From an uncultured Lysobacterales bacterium (GTDB lineage Bacteria > Pseudomonadota > Gammaproteobacteria > Xanthomonadales > SZUA-36): a DNA stretch of 37,683 bases. The position numbers and the translations under genes are program-made. The notes under the pieces were generated by a model that searched no databases, had not been told where the DNA came from, and saw only the letters and a program-made list of their open reading frames with translations. The stretch is taken from contig CALDVW010000061.1 in NCBI GenBank assembly GCA_937924405.1, positions 1-37,683 on the forward strand, in the 5' to 3' direction. Below, piece by piece: positions 17,857-27,402 of this stretch. Every line of letters starts with the position of its first letter. Position 1 is the stretch's first letter.

Positions 17857-18325
17857 AAAGCCGCACCCAGGTTCTGGCCCGTTCGTTCAGCATCCCGGCG
17901 TCGAAACTGGGCGTTGGCTCGTAGGGGCCGCTGTTCAACGCACCAAGGCAATCGTTGGCCGAACCTTCCGGCATTAACGAAGTAATGAACGCCACCCATT
18001 CCTTGCCCTGCAGGCGCGCGCAGGCGGTCCCCGGAAAGGCCTTGACCGCCACTGCACGAAACAGCCGATTCATTGCGGCAAGATAGTCCCGCGGACTTTG
18101 CGATGGTTCATGGTCTGCATTCAGCTCTTCCAGCGCCTTCAACCATGCCCGGCGGCGGCGCCGTACAGACATCAGGAGGGTCAGCTTCCACAGCAACAGC
18201 AGCACTACCAGCAGCAGGATCAGTGCAAGAAACCACCAGCCAGCAGCCGGGGGCCACCAGCCCGGCTGGCCGGCGCCATGAATGTCCTGCAATTGCTCCA
18301 GTAATGGCGAACTCTCAGCTTGCAT
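17849..18325 (-). CDS. DUF4381 membrane protein of the MoxR/Bat operon
   Basis: 158 residues with a short N-terminal segment (LLEQLQDIHGAGQPGWWPPAAGWW), one strong membrane helix (about 31-52), a basic stretch (RRRRR) that should face the cytosol, and a cytosolic helical domain. This matches DUF4381, which nearly always sits between the DUF58 and VWA genes of these operons. The function is unknown. It may tie the cytosolic partners MoxR and DUF58 to the membrane VWA proteins; that is inference from context. It starts 9 nt after the DUF58 stop and overlaps batA by 8 nt. Confidence 0.85.
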   Translation of the reverse strand: MQAESSPLLEQLQDIHGAGQPGWWPPAAGWWFLALILLLVVLLLLWKLTLLMSVRRRRRAWLKALEELNADHEPSQSPRDYLAAMNRLFRAVAVKAFPGTACARLQGKEWVAFITSLMPEGSANDCLGALNSGPYEPTPSFDAGMLNERARTWVRLYG

Positions 18326-18334
18326 CGCTCACGC

Positions 18335-19270
18335 TCAGACCGGCCGTCCCACCAACACCCTCAGTTCACGCCCCAGTACTTCCACCGGATCGTCATCGGT
18401 ATTCAGCACCAGCCAACCGCACTGGTGTTTCTGAAACAACCTGCGCGGCTCATTCAGGTGCCGCTGCCCCATGGATTCATAGCGTTGACGGGAGTTGCCC
18501 AGCGCCATGTCCAGAATAGCCGAGTCTTCACCATCCGTAATGGGATATCGACCTTCGGGCAGATGGTGTTCCGCGACATCCAAAATCTGGCACCCGATGA
18601 CATCATTGTGCTGGCGCAGCCGCGACAGGTGGCGGCTGCAATCTTCGTCCATATTGAAAAAATCGCTGATCACAATCACCAGGCTGCCCGGCCGGACGGT
18701 GTGGCGCACGCGTTCCAACGCCGTTGATAAAGGCTCGTCCTGACCATTGGCCGCTCGGCCCGGCTCCAGCCATTCAACCAGCCCCTGGATCATTCTCATG
18801 GCGCCACGGCGCCCCCCGGCGGGCCGCAATTCCCGGTGCGAGCCCGGGGAAAAAAGGAATCCTCCAATTCGATCGCCACGACGCACGGCAGCCCAGGCAA
18901 TTGCAGCTGCCATCTGACCGGCCGCTACGGATTTCAATCTTCGCCGGGTTCCGAAATAGAGGCTTGGGCTGGCATCCAATACAACCAGGACCGGCCGCTC
19001 GCGTTCTTCCTGAAAAACCTTTGTGTGGGCTTTACCGGTACGCGCCGTCACACGCCAATCCATGTTTCTGATGTCGTCTCCAGGCTGATAATTACGTGAT
19101 TCGAGAAAATCGACGCCCCGGCCCCTGAATCGTGAACGATAGGCACCCGCCAGGGCAGACGCAGCGGCCTGGCGCATCGGCAAGCGCAATGCATGGCAGC
19201 GCGGGCGGAGTGAAATCAGCTCGGCTGCGGTCAGGAAAATACCATCCCCTTCCCGGCTGTGGGCGGTCAT
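18335..19270 (-). CDS. DUF58 domain protein of the MoxR/Bat operon
   Basis: 311 residues and soluble. The DUF58 hallmark is clear: SRNYQPGDDIRNMDWRVTART followed by a strand and DASPS, a VWA-like metal-site motif. Members are encoded beside MoxR AAA ATPases and are thought to be partners of that chaperone-like activity. The N-terminal part (LPMRQAAASALAGAYRSRFRGRGVDF) is the usual lead-in. The ATG overlaps the moxR stop (ATGA), so the two are translationally coupled. There is no membrane segment, so it acts in the cytosol unless recruited by DUF4381. Confidence 0.9.
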   Translation of the reverse strand: MTAHSREGDGIFLTAAELISLRPRCHALRLPMRQAAASALAGAYRSRFRGRGVDFLESRNYQPGDDIRNMDWRVTARTGKAHTKVFQEERERPVLVVLDASPSLYFGTRRRLKSVAAGQMAAAIAWAAVRRGDRIGGFLFSPGSHRELRPAGGRRGAMRMIQGLVEWLEPGRAANGQDEPLSTALERVRHTVRPGSLVIVISDFFNMDEDCSRHLSRLRQHNDVIGCQILDVAEHHLPEGRYPITDGEDSAILDMALGNSRQRYESMGQRHLNEPRRLFQKHQCGWLVLNTDDDPVEVLGRELRVLVGRPV

Positions 19271-20280
19271 GGCACCGGAACCAGATCCAGCAGGCGATCA
19301 ACCAGTTCATCCACGGTCACCCCGTCGGCCTCGGCTTCATATGAAAGCAGCACGCGGTGCCTCATGACATCATGAACGACGGCATGAATGTCGTCCGGGG
19401 ATACGTAATCCCTTTGATCGAGCCAGGCTCTGGCGCGCGCACAGCGATCGATCGCGATGGTCGCCCTCGGGCTGGCGCCGTAACTGACCAGCCTCGATAA
19501 TTTTTCGTCCCAGCTTCCGGGTTCCCGCGAAGCCAGCACCAGCTGGACGATGTAGTCCTCCAGACCCGGAGCCATGTACATGTTCAACACGCCCTGTTGC
19601 GCCAGGAATACCTGTTCCTGCGTCACCAGTACGGGTGCGGATGCCTGTTCCCCCAGTTCATCGCGAGCCTGCTGACGGGCAAGCGCCAGAATATCCAGTT
19701 CAGCAGCGGCGTCCGGGTAGGTGATCGAGACATGCATCAGGAAACGGTCAAGCTGGGCTTCCGGCAGTGGGTAAGTACCCTCCTGCTCGATGGGGTTCTG
19801 TGTCGCCATGACGAGGAAAAGAGGGGGTAGTCGATAGGTGACTCGCCCTACGGTCACCTGGTGCTCCCCCATGGCTTCCAGCAGTGCCGACTGCACCTTT
19901 GCCGGGGCACGATTGACTTCATCGGCGAGGATCAGGTTATGAAAAATCGGCCCTTGCTGGAACTCGAAACTGCCTTCCTGGGGACGATAGATTTCCGTAC
20001 CGGTTAGATCGGCCGGCAACAGGTCGGGGGTGAATTGAATACGATGAAAATCACCTTCGATCCGGTCTGCAATCACCTTGATGGCGGTCGTCTTGGCCAG
20101 CCCGGGGGCTCCTTCAACCAGCAGGTGGCCGTTGCTCAAAAGAGCGATCAGCAGGCGCTCCATCAATCTATGCTGGCCAATGATGAGTTCATTGGCTGCC
20201 TTGCTGAGCGAAATGAAGGCCTCATGGGCACCGCGCTCGGAGTCGGAAATTGTGCGTGTTGTATTTTCTGCCTGTTCCAT
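19267..20280 (-). CDS. MoxR-family AAA+ ATPase
   Basis: 337 residues. It has Walker A GAPGLAKT (57-64), Walker B LILADEVNRA at about 118-127, the MoxR signature ATQNPIEQEGTYPLPEAQLDRF, and a C-terminal lid domain. MoxR ATPases act as chaperone-like remodellers, often activating metal-containing or VWA proteins. I start it at ATG 20280 (MEQAENTT). The frame stays open upstream to 20499, but that part would run into priA and lacks family features. This is the first gene of the six-gene unit; the 101-nt gap after priA may hold its promoter, though no clear boxes were found. Confidence 0.93.
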   Translation of the reverse strand: MEQAENTTRTISDSERGAHEAFISLSKAANELIIGQHRLMERLLIALLSNGHLLVEGAPGLAKTTAIKVIADRIEGDFHRIQFTPDLLPADLTGTEIYRPQEGSFEFQQGPIFHNLILADEVNRAPAKVQSALLEAMGEHQVTVGRVTYRLPPLFLVMATQNPIEQEGTYPLPEAQLDRFLMHVSITYPDAAAELDILALARQQARDELGEQASAPVLVTQEQVFLAQQGVLNMYMAPGLEDYIVQLVLASREPGSWDEKLSRLVSYGASPRATIAIDRCARARAWLDQRDYVSPDDIHAVVHDVMRHRVLLSYEAEADGVTVDELVDRLLDLVPVP

Positions 20281-20381
20281 TAAACGGGTCCTGGTTTGTG
20301 CCTTGCCATTCGAAGCGGGGAGTATACCGGCAGCTTCGCTACGTTGTACTAGATTGAGGTTAATAAAGGCAGTGTCAAGAG

Positions 20382-22559
20382 TCACAATTCCTGGGGATCG
20401 ATGTCTATGGCCCAGCGCACTTTCCGCGCCGCGGCGAGCTTCCGCAGCCGGGGCAGCCAGGGATCGACCTGGCGGTGCAGGGCGCTGCGACTGGAGCATT
20501 GCAAAACCAGGTACATGCGAGAACGGCCGCTGACCCGTTCCATGATCGCCGGCATGGGCCCATGGACGGTTGCTTCTCCGCTCGGAAAAATATTAGCGGC
20601 GCGATTCAGAAACTGCTCAACCAGGGAACGATCATGTGCTTCCGCCCTTAGCATGGCCTGGTATCCGGCCGGCGGCAGGCCGGCCGACACACGCTCATCC
20701 AATAACCACCGTGCGTAAGCTTCGTACCCCTTGCTCAACAACAACTGCAGCGCCGGATGATCAGGGTGCAGTGTTTGCAGAATAACCGTACCGGCCTTTT
20801 CCATTCGACCGGCCCGGCCCGCAACTTGAAGAATCATCTGCCCCATACGCTCCAGTGCCCGGAAATCGGCGCTGTAAAGCGCCTGGTCTATGTTCACGAT
20901 AACCACCAGGGTGACGCCTGGAAAATGGTGTCCTTTTGCCAGCATCTGGGTACCCACCAACAGGCAGGGCTCCCCCAGCCGCACTTGCTCGATCTGCTGG
21001 TCCATGACACCTTTACGGCGGACCCGGTCCCGGTCAAACCGCAGCACGGGGAACCCGGGGAACCTTTGCTCCAGTGACTCTTCCAATTGTTGCGTCCCTT
21101 CACCCGCACCCGTCAAGGCATCCGCCCGGCATTCCGGACACAATACGGACGCCTGGCGCTGGCTGCCGCAGTGATGGCAGCACAGAAGGCCTCTGCTGCG
21201 ATGCCATGTGAGGTTCGCATCGCAACGTTCGCAGCTGCCATGCCAGCCACACTGCTGGCACATCAGCACGGGGGCGTATCCGCGGCGGTTGAGAAAAACC
21301 ATGACCTGCTCGCCCCTGCCCAGGGTTTCATTCACGGTATCCAGCGTAGCCGCAGCCAGCCCATGAAAGGTTTGTTGCTGACGCAGATCGAGAACCCGCC
21401 AGGCAGGGAGAGCCACACTGGTTGCCCGTCGCCGCAGCTTATGCCAGCGGTATCTGCCGACGCCAGCGTTCCTGAGCGACTCCAGTGAAGGCGTCGCACT
21501 ACCCAGAACCACGGGAATATCCAGCTCTGCGGCGCGTTTTACCGCAATGTCACGGGCGGAATAACGAAAACCGTCCTGTTGTTTGAAAGAGGCGTCGTGC
21601 TCTTCGTCCAGGATGATTAACCCCAGCTGTGGCATTGGTGTGAAGAGCGCGGAACGCGTACCCACCACCAGCGCCGCCCGGCCCGCACGCGCTGCGGTCC
21701 AGGCACCCAGGCGCTCGCCGGCGCTGAGGCTGGAGTGGATGACCGACGGGTCCAGCCCCAGACGTTCGCGAAACCTGCGCAACAACTGCGGCGTCAGTCC
21801 GATCTCCGGAACCAATACCAGGGCTTGTCCGCCCGCGGTCAGGACTTTCTCCAGCAGGTGCATATAGACTTCGGTTTTACCGCTGCCGGTGACGCCGTCA
21901 AGAAGGTGGCAACTGAAATTCCCGGAAGCAGCCTGGATATCGTCTACCGCTTTTTGCTGCTCACCGGTGAGTTGAGGGCCCGGAGAAATGTGCGGCTGGT
22001 CCGGTGTCACGGGTTCTGACCGCACCGAACCGCGATCCATCAGCACGGCAAGGGTTTTCCGCCATTGGCTGCCGATGCCGCCCAGGGCGCGCTCATCAAC
22101 CGGGCCAGCCTCCATCGATTCCAGCATTTTTCTCTGAACCCGCGCGCGGCCCGGCGGCTGCCCGAGAATCTCCCGGCCCTGAGCGGTTAAACGGAATTGC
22201 AGCGGTGGATCGGGAAGCACACCATTGGCTTTTCTGAGTGCCGGCGGCAGCGCACTGGCGATCACTTCGCCCGGTGCATGTTTGTAATACTTCCAGCACC
22301 AGCGGAGCAGGTCAATCAGTCGATCGTCCAGCAGCGGATCTCCTGAATCGAGCAGCCTGGACACCCTCAACAGCCGTCCGCCCGGCACCTCACTTCGTTG
22401 CGACCTTCCCACAACCACGCCAACCAGATTCCTGCGCCCGAAAGGAACCAGTACCCGCGCCCCTACCGGCACAGCATCGCCGTCTTGCGGAGCAAGGTAA
22501 TCGAAAGCCTGTGGCAGAGGAACCGGCAGGGCGATCTGCAGAAAAGGGAATTCAGTCAT
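20382..22559 (-). CDS. priA: Primosomal replication helicase PriA
   Basis: Restarts stalled replication forks by recognising branched DNA, unwinding it and loading the primosome. The 725-residue protein has the N-terminal DNA-binding domain (PLPQAFDYLAP), Walker A GVTGSGKT (222-229), DEEH (318-321), and the paired zinc-binding cysteines that PriA carries inside its helicase domain (CQQCGWHGSCERC, then CCHHCG and CPEC), followed by GTQMLAKGHHFPGVTLV. Length and order are as expected. It diverges from mscL with 74 nt between starts. moxR follows 101 nt downstream on the same strand. Confidence 0.97.
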   Translation of the reverse strand: MTEFPFLQIALPVPLPQAFDYLAPQDGDAVPVGARVLVPFGRRNLVGVVVGRSQRSEVPGGRLLRVSRLLDSGDPLLDDRLIDLLRWCWKYYKHAPGEVIASALPPALRKANGVLPDPPLQFRLTAQGREILGQPPGRARVQRKMLESMEAGPVDERALGGIGSQWRKTLAVLMDRGSVRSEPVTPDQPHISPGPQLTGEQQKAVDDIQAASGNFSCHLLDGVTGSGKTEVYMHLLEKVLTAGGQALVLVPEIGLTPQLLRRFRERLGLDPSVIHSSLSAGERLGAWTAARAGRAALVVGTRSALFTPMPQLGLIILDEEHDASFKQQDGFRYSARDIAVKRAAELDIPVVLGSATPSLESLRNAGVGRYRWHKLRRRATSVALPAWRVLDLRQQQTFHGLAAATLDTVNETLGRGEQVMVFLNRRGYAPVLMCQQCGWHGSCERCDANLTWHRSRGLLCCHHCGSQRQASVLCPECRADALTGAGEGTQQLEESLEQRFPGFPVLRFDRDRVRRKGVMDQQIEQVRLGEPCLLVGTQMLAKGHHFPGVTLVVIVNIDQALYSADFRALERMGQMILQVAGRAGRMEKAGTVILQTLHPDHPALQLLLSKGYEAYARWLLDERVSAGLPPAGYQAMLRAEAHDRSLVEQFLNRAANIFPSGEATVHGPMPAIMERVSGRSRMYLVLQCSSRSALHRQVDPWLPRLRKLAAARKVRWAIDIDPQEL

Positions 22560-22568
22560 AGATGGCGA

Positions 22569-22597
22569 ATTTTAACAGTTGCGGCATTTGTTATGAT
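22569..22597 (+). promoter_or_regulatory. Candidate extended -10 promoter of mscL
   Basis: TGTTATGAT at 22589-22597 has the TGn extension and a good -10 (TATGAT). The -35 position (ATTTAA, 22569-22574) is poor, as is usual for extended -10 promoters. Transcription would start near 22604, about 30 nt before the mscL ATG and its AAGGAG site. Confidence 0.4.
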
Positions 22598-22633
22598 GAT
22601 GGAGCCATAACCTTAAATCATAAGGAGCGAAAC

Positions 22634-23038
22634 ATGAGCATGATGAGTGAATTCCGTGATTTTGCAATGCGCGGAAACGTGGTAGACATGGCCGTAGGCA
22701 TCGTCATTGGCGGTGCTTTCGGCAAGATTGTTTCCTCGTTCGTTAACGATGTTTTGATGCCGCCGATCGGCATGGCGTTGGGAGGGGTCGACTTTTCAGA
22801 CCTGGCAATGACGCTTAAGGAGGCCAGTGGTGATATCGCCGCGGTGACATTGAACTACGGTGCTTTCATCCAGACCGTCATTGATTTCATAATTATTGCA
22901 TTCGCCATTTTCATGGTGATCAAGGCGATGAATAATTTGAAAAAGAAAGAGGAGGAAGCACCTGCAGCGCCACCGAAACCATCGGCCGAGGAAACCCTCC
23001 TGGCTGAGATACGCGATCTGCTCCGAAAGGATCAGTAA
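22634..23038 (+). CDS. mscL: Large-conductance mechanosensitive channel MscL
   Basis: Opens under membrane tension to release solutes during osmotic downshock. The 134-residue protein has the canonical start [22 protein letters not shown], a first helix ([18 protein letters not shown]), a periplasmic loop, a second helix ([18 protein letters not shown]) and a charged C-terminal bundle ([12 protein letters not shown]). ATG 22634 is the correct start: it has AAGGAG at the right spacing, and an upstream in-frame extension to 22562 shows no family sequence. It is a single-gene unit ending in a strong terminator. Confidence 0.97.
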   Translation: MSMMSEFRDFAMRGNVVDMAVGIVIGGAFGKIVSSFVNDVLMPPIGMALGGVDFSDLAMTLKEASGDIAAVTLNYGAFIQTVIDFIIIAFAIFMVIKAMNNLKKKEEEAPAAPPKPSAEETLLAEIRDLLRKDQ

Positions 23039-23056
23039 GACCTGACAGGAAAGCAT

Positions 23057-23090
23057 AAAAAAGCCGGCCCCTGAACCGGCCGGCCTTTTT
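23057..23090. terminator. Bidirectional terminator between mscL and prc
   Basis: A run of A, a GC-rich stem (GCCGGCC and GGCCGGC around a CTGAA-containing loop, with one unpaired base) and TTTTT. Because the stem is flanked by A on one side and T on the other, it can end transcription of both convergent genes, whose stops lie at 23038 and 23104. Confidence 0.8.
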
Positions 23091-23103
23091 GCTGTGCAAT
23101 CGC

Positions 23104-25293
23104 TTAATTAATTTTATGGTCTTCGGGTTTATCTTCGGGCAATTGTGTAAACTGGCGTTGCAACAATTCGAGATCCGATTCCAGCTCGATCATGTCCGCT
23201 ACGATGCGAGCGGATTCGCGTAACAGCAGGTCGGGGCCATCATCGGCTTCTTCGTCGTCATCCGCTTCTTCGGAGTCTTCGGAGTCTTCGGCCATATCAG
23301 GATACTCACCCATTTCAGGATTGATATCCGCAACGACACCTTCTTCCAGCAGTGGTTTACCCGCCTCCTGCAATGCTTTGCGTTCGGCCTTTTTGGCTTC
23401 ATCCTCTTTCATTTTTTCCCGCCCAACTGATTCGAGCAGCGAGATACGGGTTTCATTCGAGCGTTCGTTATAGACATCGATATCACTCTGCAGCCAGCCA
23501 AACTCCCGGTCACCGATGATCCTGCCCTGGTAACGGCTATCAGCGACGGCCACCACCTGCCCCAGGTCTCCACTGGTATCGTAACGGGCCGGATCAATGC
23601 TGCTCCAGGGTAACGCGTTGTCCATCGAGCGCTCACCGTATTCCTGCGGGTCACCGAATGAAGGAAAGCGGATGTCCGGCTCCACACCCTTTGTCTGGGT
23701 GGATCCACCGTTGACACGGAAAAACTGCGCCATGGTGATTTTCAGCTGACCCATTCCCGGCTTGTCGGAAGGTGCGTAGTCATCGAGATCCAGGAGGCTC
23801 TGCACAGTGCCCTTGCCAAAAGTGGGCTCACCGATCACCACGCCGCGGCCATAGTCCTGAATGGCTGCCGCGAAAATTTCCGACGCAGAAGCACTGTAGC
23901 GGTTGACCAGAACCGCCAGCGGACCGGTCCAGGCCATTCCCGGCTCCACGTCTTCTTCGAGGGAAATCCGCCCGCTCGAATTGCGCACCTGGACCACAGG
24001 ACCCTTGTCGATGAACAATCCGGTCAGCGTAGTCGCTTCGAGCAGGGAACCCCCGCCATTGTTGCGCAGGTCAACGACAATCCCGGTTACGCCCTGCTCC
24101 TCCAGTTCGCCGATGAGACGGCGGACGTCACGTGTACTGGAGCGATAATCCGGTTTATTTTCAGCCCGGCCCTTGAAGTCGAGGTAAAACACCGGTAGAT
24201 CGATAATGCCGATCTTGATGACCTCATCTTCCGATCCTTCGACCGGTACTTCGATAATTTTGTGCTGTGCGGCCTGCTCCTCCAGCTTCACTTCATTGCG
24301 AACGATATCAATCGTGGACGTTGGGCCACTGACACTGGCGTCTTCGGGTAGAACCTCCAGCCGGACCACAGTGTCCTTGGGCCCGCGAATCAGGTCGACC
24401 ACGTCATCGACGCGCCAGCCGATCACATCCACCATTTTTCCGTCATTCCCCTGCCCCACGCCCGTGATTCGGTCGCCGGCCTTGAGGCGCCCGTCTTGGT
24501 CGGCTGGTCCGCCAGGCACGACGCGTGAAATCAAGGTGTATTCATTTTCCCGACCCAGCAATGCGCCAATTCCTTCCAGTGACAGTTTCATCGAAATTTC
24601 GAAATTTTCGGAAGTCCTGGCTGAAAGATAAGCGGTGTGCGGCTCAATCGACTGAGCGAAGGCATTCATGAAAAACTGGAACACGTCTTCCGTGTTCAGT
24701 TCGTTGATACGCCGCTCCAGGTTGTCATATCGCTCCGTCAGGGTTTCGACGATCGCCTCGTCCTCTTTATCCGTCAGCACTAGCCGCAAATAGTCGTTTT
24801 TGACCCGTTTGCGCCACAACTCATCGAGCTCGGCAGTTGAACCGGCCCAGTTTTCATCTTCACGGTCGTACTGGTAGAACTCGTCAACTGTAAAGTCGAA
24901 GGGCTGTTTCGCCCGGTTCCGGGCGTAGTTCACCCTTTGCTGTACGCGTTCGACGTAGACATTGAATATTTCATATGCAGGCAACAGGTCGGAGTGCCTC
25001 AGAGCGTCGTCCAGACCGTTTCTGTAGCGTTCGAACATCTCGACATCACCCGCCAGGAAATAAATCTTGTTGGGGTCCAGTAATTCCAGGTAGCTGTCGA
25101 AAATCTCGCTGGAAAGCTCGTCATCGAGCCGTGTGCGCTTGTAGTGCCAGTTGGTCAGGAAGCGAGTGGCGATGTTACTGGCATAGCGGTGCTCCATTTC
25201 CGGCTCGATTTTAAGAGCACTGCCCGTATCAACAGACGCAAATACCGTCGTTACGGCCAGGAACAAAACAACAATGATCGAAAGGCGTCTCAC
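23104..25293 (-). CDS. prc: Tail-specific periplasmic protease Prc (Tsp, CtpA family)
   Basis: Cleaves periplasmic proteins from their C-termini; in E. coli it acts on PBP3 and MepS, linking it to wall growth. With the GTG at 25293 the protein is 729 residues: signal peptide (VRRLSIIVVLFLAVTTVFA), N-terminal helical domain, PDZ domain (about 235-320), and a serine-lysine protease core with Ser469 in SASASEIF and Lys494 in TFGKG, spaced 25 as in E. coli. A C-terminal DUF3340-type region follows, interrupted near the end by a run of Asp/Glu. The GTG has GGAGAG 8 nt upstream; the frame continues to a TTG at 25392 but without signal features. Confidence 0.95.
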   Translation of the reverse strand: MRRLSIIVVLFLAVTTVFASVDTGSALKIEPEMEHRYASNIATRFLTNWHYKRTRLDDELSSEIFDSYLELLDPNKIYFLAGDVEMFERYRNGLDDALRHSDLLPAYEIFNVYVERVQQRVNYARNRAKQPFDFTVDEFYQYDREDENWAGSTAELDELWRKRVKNDYLRLVLTDKEDEAIVETLTERYDNLERRINELNTEDVFQFFMNAFAQSIEPHTAYLSARTSENFEISMKLSLEGIGALLGRENEYTLISRVVPGGPADQDGRLKAGDRITGVGQGNDGKMVDVIGWRVDDVVDLIRGPKDTVVRLEVLPEDASVSGPTSTIDIVRNEVKLEEQAAQHKIIEVPVEGSEDEVIKIGIIDLPVFYLDFKGRAENKPDYRSSTRDVRRLIGELEEQGVTGIVVDLRNNGGGSLLEATTLTGLFIDKGPVVQVRNSSGRISLEEDVEPGMAWTGPLAVLVNRYSASASEIFAAAIQDYGRGVVIGEPTFGKGTVQSLLDLDDYAPSDKPGMGQLKITMAQFFRVNGGSTQTKGVEPDIRFPSFGDPQEYGERSMDNALPWSSIDPARYDTSGDLGQVVAVADSRYQGRIIGDREFGWLQSDIDVYNERSNETRISLLESVGREKMKEDEAKKAERKALQEAGKPLLEEGVVADINPEMGEYPDMAEDSEDSEEADDDEEADDGPDLLLRESARIVADMIELESDLELLQRQFTQLPEDKPEDHKIN

Positions 25294-25446
25294 GTAGCAA
25301 ACTCTCCAAAAACTTTTTCGAAAACCAGCCTCTTTTAATAAAATTCTTACCGAGGAGCTCTTATATATGCCTGTTTCAGACAGAATTTTCAATCAAGAGG
25401 TTCAAAAATTGTACACGCAAAACGATGAAAAGCAGGAAATTCGTGC

Positions 25447-26451
25447 CTACCTGAGGATTCCGGATTGCTCGGCACTCTGATCCGCATGGTAAGAAGAACG
25501 GACCAGCGGGCCTGATGCCACATGTGAAAAACCAAGTCGGTAGCCGTATTCAGCCAGGCTTTCGAACTCTTCGGGAGTCCAGTAGCGGATGACCGGATGG
25601 TGGTGCGGGGTAGGCTGCAGATACTGACCAATTGTGATCATGTCTACATTATGTTCACGCAAATCCCGCAGCGCCTTGTCTACCTGCTCGCGCGTCTCGC
25701 CCAGACCCAGCATGATTCCTGATTTAGTGGGAACACCGGCATGGCGGGATTTAAACCGGGCCAGCAAATCCAGCGACCACTGGTAGTCGGCTCCGGGCCT
25801 TACATTACGGTAAAGTGGCTCCACCGTCTCGAGGTTATGATTGAATACATCAGGCGGAGAGGCCGCAAGAATTTCGAGCGCCCGGTCGATTTTTCCCTTG
25901 CCCCGAAAATCCGGAACCAGAATTTCAATTTTGATTGCCGGATTCTGCGCCCTGACCTGGTCAATGCATTCGGCGAAGTGAGCTGCGCCACCATCCCTGA
26001 GATCATCCCGGTCCACCGAAGTCACCACGATGTATTTCAGGTTCATGTCCTTCACGGTCTGCGCAAGCTGCGGCGGCTCATCCGGATCCGGTGGCAGGGG
26101 CCGGCCGTGAGCCACGTCACAGAACGAGCAGCGGCGGGTGCAGATTTCACCCAGAATCATGAATGTTGCCGTGCCCTTGGAGAAACATTCGTGGATATTC
26201 GGACAGCTCGCTTCCTCGCAGACCGTGACCAGGTCCCGTTCGCGCAACCGTGACTTCAAAGACTCGACGGCATTTCCGGAAGGCAGGCGCACACGGATCC
26301 ATGGCGGTTTGCGTAAACGTGGTGCATCCTCGAATTTGGCCGTGTTGCGCGCTATCTTGTCGGCTCCCAGCTCACGGGAACCCTCAACGCGGATCGGGAT
26401 ACCGCTTTGTGGTTTATCAGTCGGGTTCAATGGCCTGTACCTGTTGCGCAA
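25447..26451 (-). CDS. lipA: Lipoyl synthase LipA
   Basis: Radical-SAM enzyme that inserts two sulfurs into the octanoyl chain on lipoyl domains. It has the auxiliary cluster cysteines 78, 83 and 89 ([12 protein letters not shown]), the radical-SAM cluster CxxxCxxC at 104/108/111, and the C-terminal RSSYHA whose serine ligates the auxiliary cluster. The start is uncertain: there is no ATG or GTG before the conserved region. TTG at 26451 (334 residues, 35-nt overlap with lipB) or TTG at 26430 are the options. Overlap with lipB implies translational coupling. It is the last gene of the long mre-lip unit; no T-rich hairpin was seen after it. Confidence 0.95.
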   Translation of the reverse strand: MRNRYRPLNPTDKPQSGIPIRVEGSRELGADKIARNTAKFEDAPRLRKPPWIRVRLPSGNAVESLKSRLRERDLVTVCEEASCPNIHECFSKGTATFMILGEICTRRCSFCDVAHGRPLPPDPDEPPQLAQTVKDMNLKYIVVTSVDRDDLRDGGAAHFAECIDQVRAQNPAIKIEILVPDFRGKGKIDRALEILAASPPDVFNHNLETVEPLYRNVRPGADYQWSLDLLARFKSRHAGVPTKSGIMLGLGETREQVDKALRDLREHNVDMITIGQYLQPTPHHHPVIRYWTPEEFESLAEYGYRLGFSHVASGPLVRSSYHADQSAEQSGILR

Positions 26452-27115
26452 CTATTTCTCGAATTTCACTATAACCCAATTGCCCTGCGAGGCTTTTGAT
26501 CAGGCGCTCTTCAACCTCTGCCAGGCTGGCGGTTGCCCATGCCGACAACTGGGTGACCTGCAAACCCGCGTAGCCACACGGATTGATCCTTTGAAAGGGT
26601 TCCAGATCCATGTCGATATTGAATGCCAGGCCGTGAAAAGTACAACCGCGACGCACGCGCAGGCCGAGCGATGCAACCTTGTCACCAGCGACATATATTC
26701 CCGGCGCGCCCTCGATTCTTTCACCCTTGACCGAATACTGCGCCAGTACCTGGATGATGGACTCCTCTATGCACCTGACGAACTCTCGCACGGTAATACC
26801 TTTGCGGCGGATGTCGACCAGGGGGTAGGCCACGATCTGCCCGGGACCGTGATAAGTCACCTGGCCTCCGCGATCTACCTGGATTACCGGAATATCGCCG
26901 GGTGCCAATACATGCTCGGCCTTACCTGCCTGACCTTGCGTAAACACGGGAGGGTGCTGAACCAGCCACAGTTCGTCACCGCTGCTCTCATCGCGACTGT
27001 CTGTAAAATCCTGCATCTCGCGCCAGACCCGTTCGTAATCCGCAATACCCAGCCGCCGCAGGCGCAATTGCCCGGTCAGGAGGTTTTTCAGAACTTCGGA
27101 ATGGCTGGAAGACAT
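26417..27115 (-). CDS. lipB: Octanoyl-[ACP]:protein N-octanoyltransferase LipB
   Basis: Moves the octanoyl group from acyl carrier protein to lipoyl domains, providing the substrate for LipA. The 232-residue protein has [13 protein letters not shown] (81-93), the catalytic lysine Lys146 in [13 protein letters not shown], and the catalytic cysteine Cys180 in RINPCGY. Length is typical. It starts 14 nt after the ybeD stop and overlaps lipA by about 35 nt. Confidence 0.96.
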   Translation of the reverse strand: MSSSHSEVLKNLLTGQLRLRRLGIADYERVWREMQDFTDSRDESSGDELWLVQHPPVFTQGQAGKAEHVLAPGDIPVIQVDRGGQVTYHGPGQIVAYPLVDIRRKGITVREFVRCIEESIIQVLAQYSVKGERIEGAPGIYVAGDKVASLGLRVRRGCTFHGLAFNIDMDLEPFQRINPCGYAGLQVTQLSAWATASLAEVEERLIKSLAGQLGYSEIREIVAQQVQAIEPD

Positions 27116-27129
27116 GTGCAGCGAACCGC

Positions 27130-27402
27130 CTAAAGCGCCATCAGAACCTGTTTACAATCGGTCAGGTCCTGGTAGATCGCATCCAACTGCTCCTGGGAGG
27201 TCGCCTTGACAACCGCAGTGATCGAAATGTATTTACCGGCCTTGCTGGGGTTGAACCGGATCGGCTCACCCGGCCACAATTCGGCATGGGCGCCGATGAT
27301 GTCCGTCACCAGTGACTTGAATTCATCACTCTGTATTCCCATCGCCTTGATCGGAAAACGACAGGGAAACTCGAGAAGAGAGCCTTCAGCCTGATTCTTC
27401 AT
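27130..27402 (-). CDS. ybeD: YbeD/DUF493 family protein
   Basis: A 90-residue cytosolic protein matching Ybe[15 protein letters not shown] near the start, then an ACT-like alpha/beta fold ([24 protein letters not shown]) and a C-terminal LMAL. It is found between dacA and lipB in many gammaproteobacteria, as here. Its molecular role is unknown; a regulatory role in lipoate metabolism has been suggested from position only. The ATG lies inside the 3' end of dacA (17-nt overlap). Confidence 0.92.
   Translation of the reverse strand: MKNQAEGSLLEFPCRFPIKAMGIQSDEFKSLVTDIIGAHAELWPGEPIRFNPSKAGKYISITAVVKATSQEQLDAIYQDLTDCKQVLMAL

Noticed and set aside
20281-20499. Extended N-terminus of MoxR
   Set aside because: The extra 73 codons overlap the priA 3' end and are rich in Arg/Ala/Pro without family similarity; ATG 20280 fits MoxR length.
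25367-25480. 37-codon open frame (MPVSDRIF...) with GAGGAG upstream, between prc and lipA
   Set aside because: The ribosome-binding site is attractive, but the frame runs antisense into lipA, has no known homologue I recognise, and lies over the region expected to hold the prc promoter. Kept only as a remote possibility.
26138-27133. 331-codon open frame on the plus strand opposite lipA and lipB
   Set aside because: Both minus-strand genes have complete active-site motifs; this frame is a low-stop shadow with no domain.
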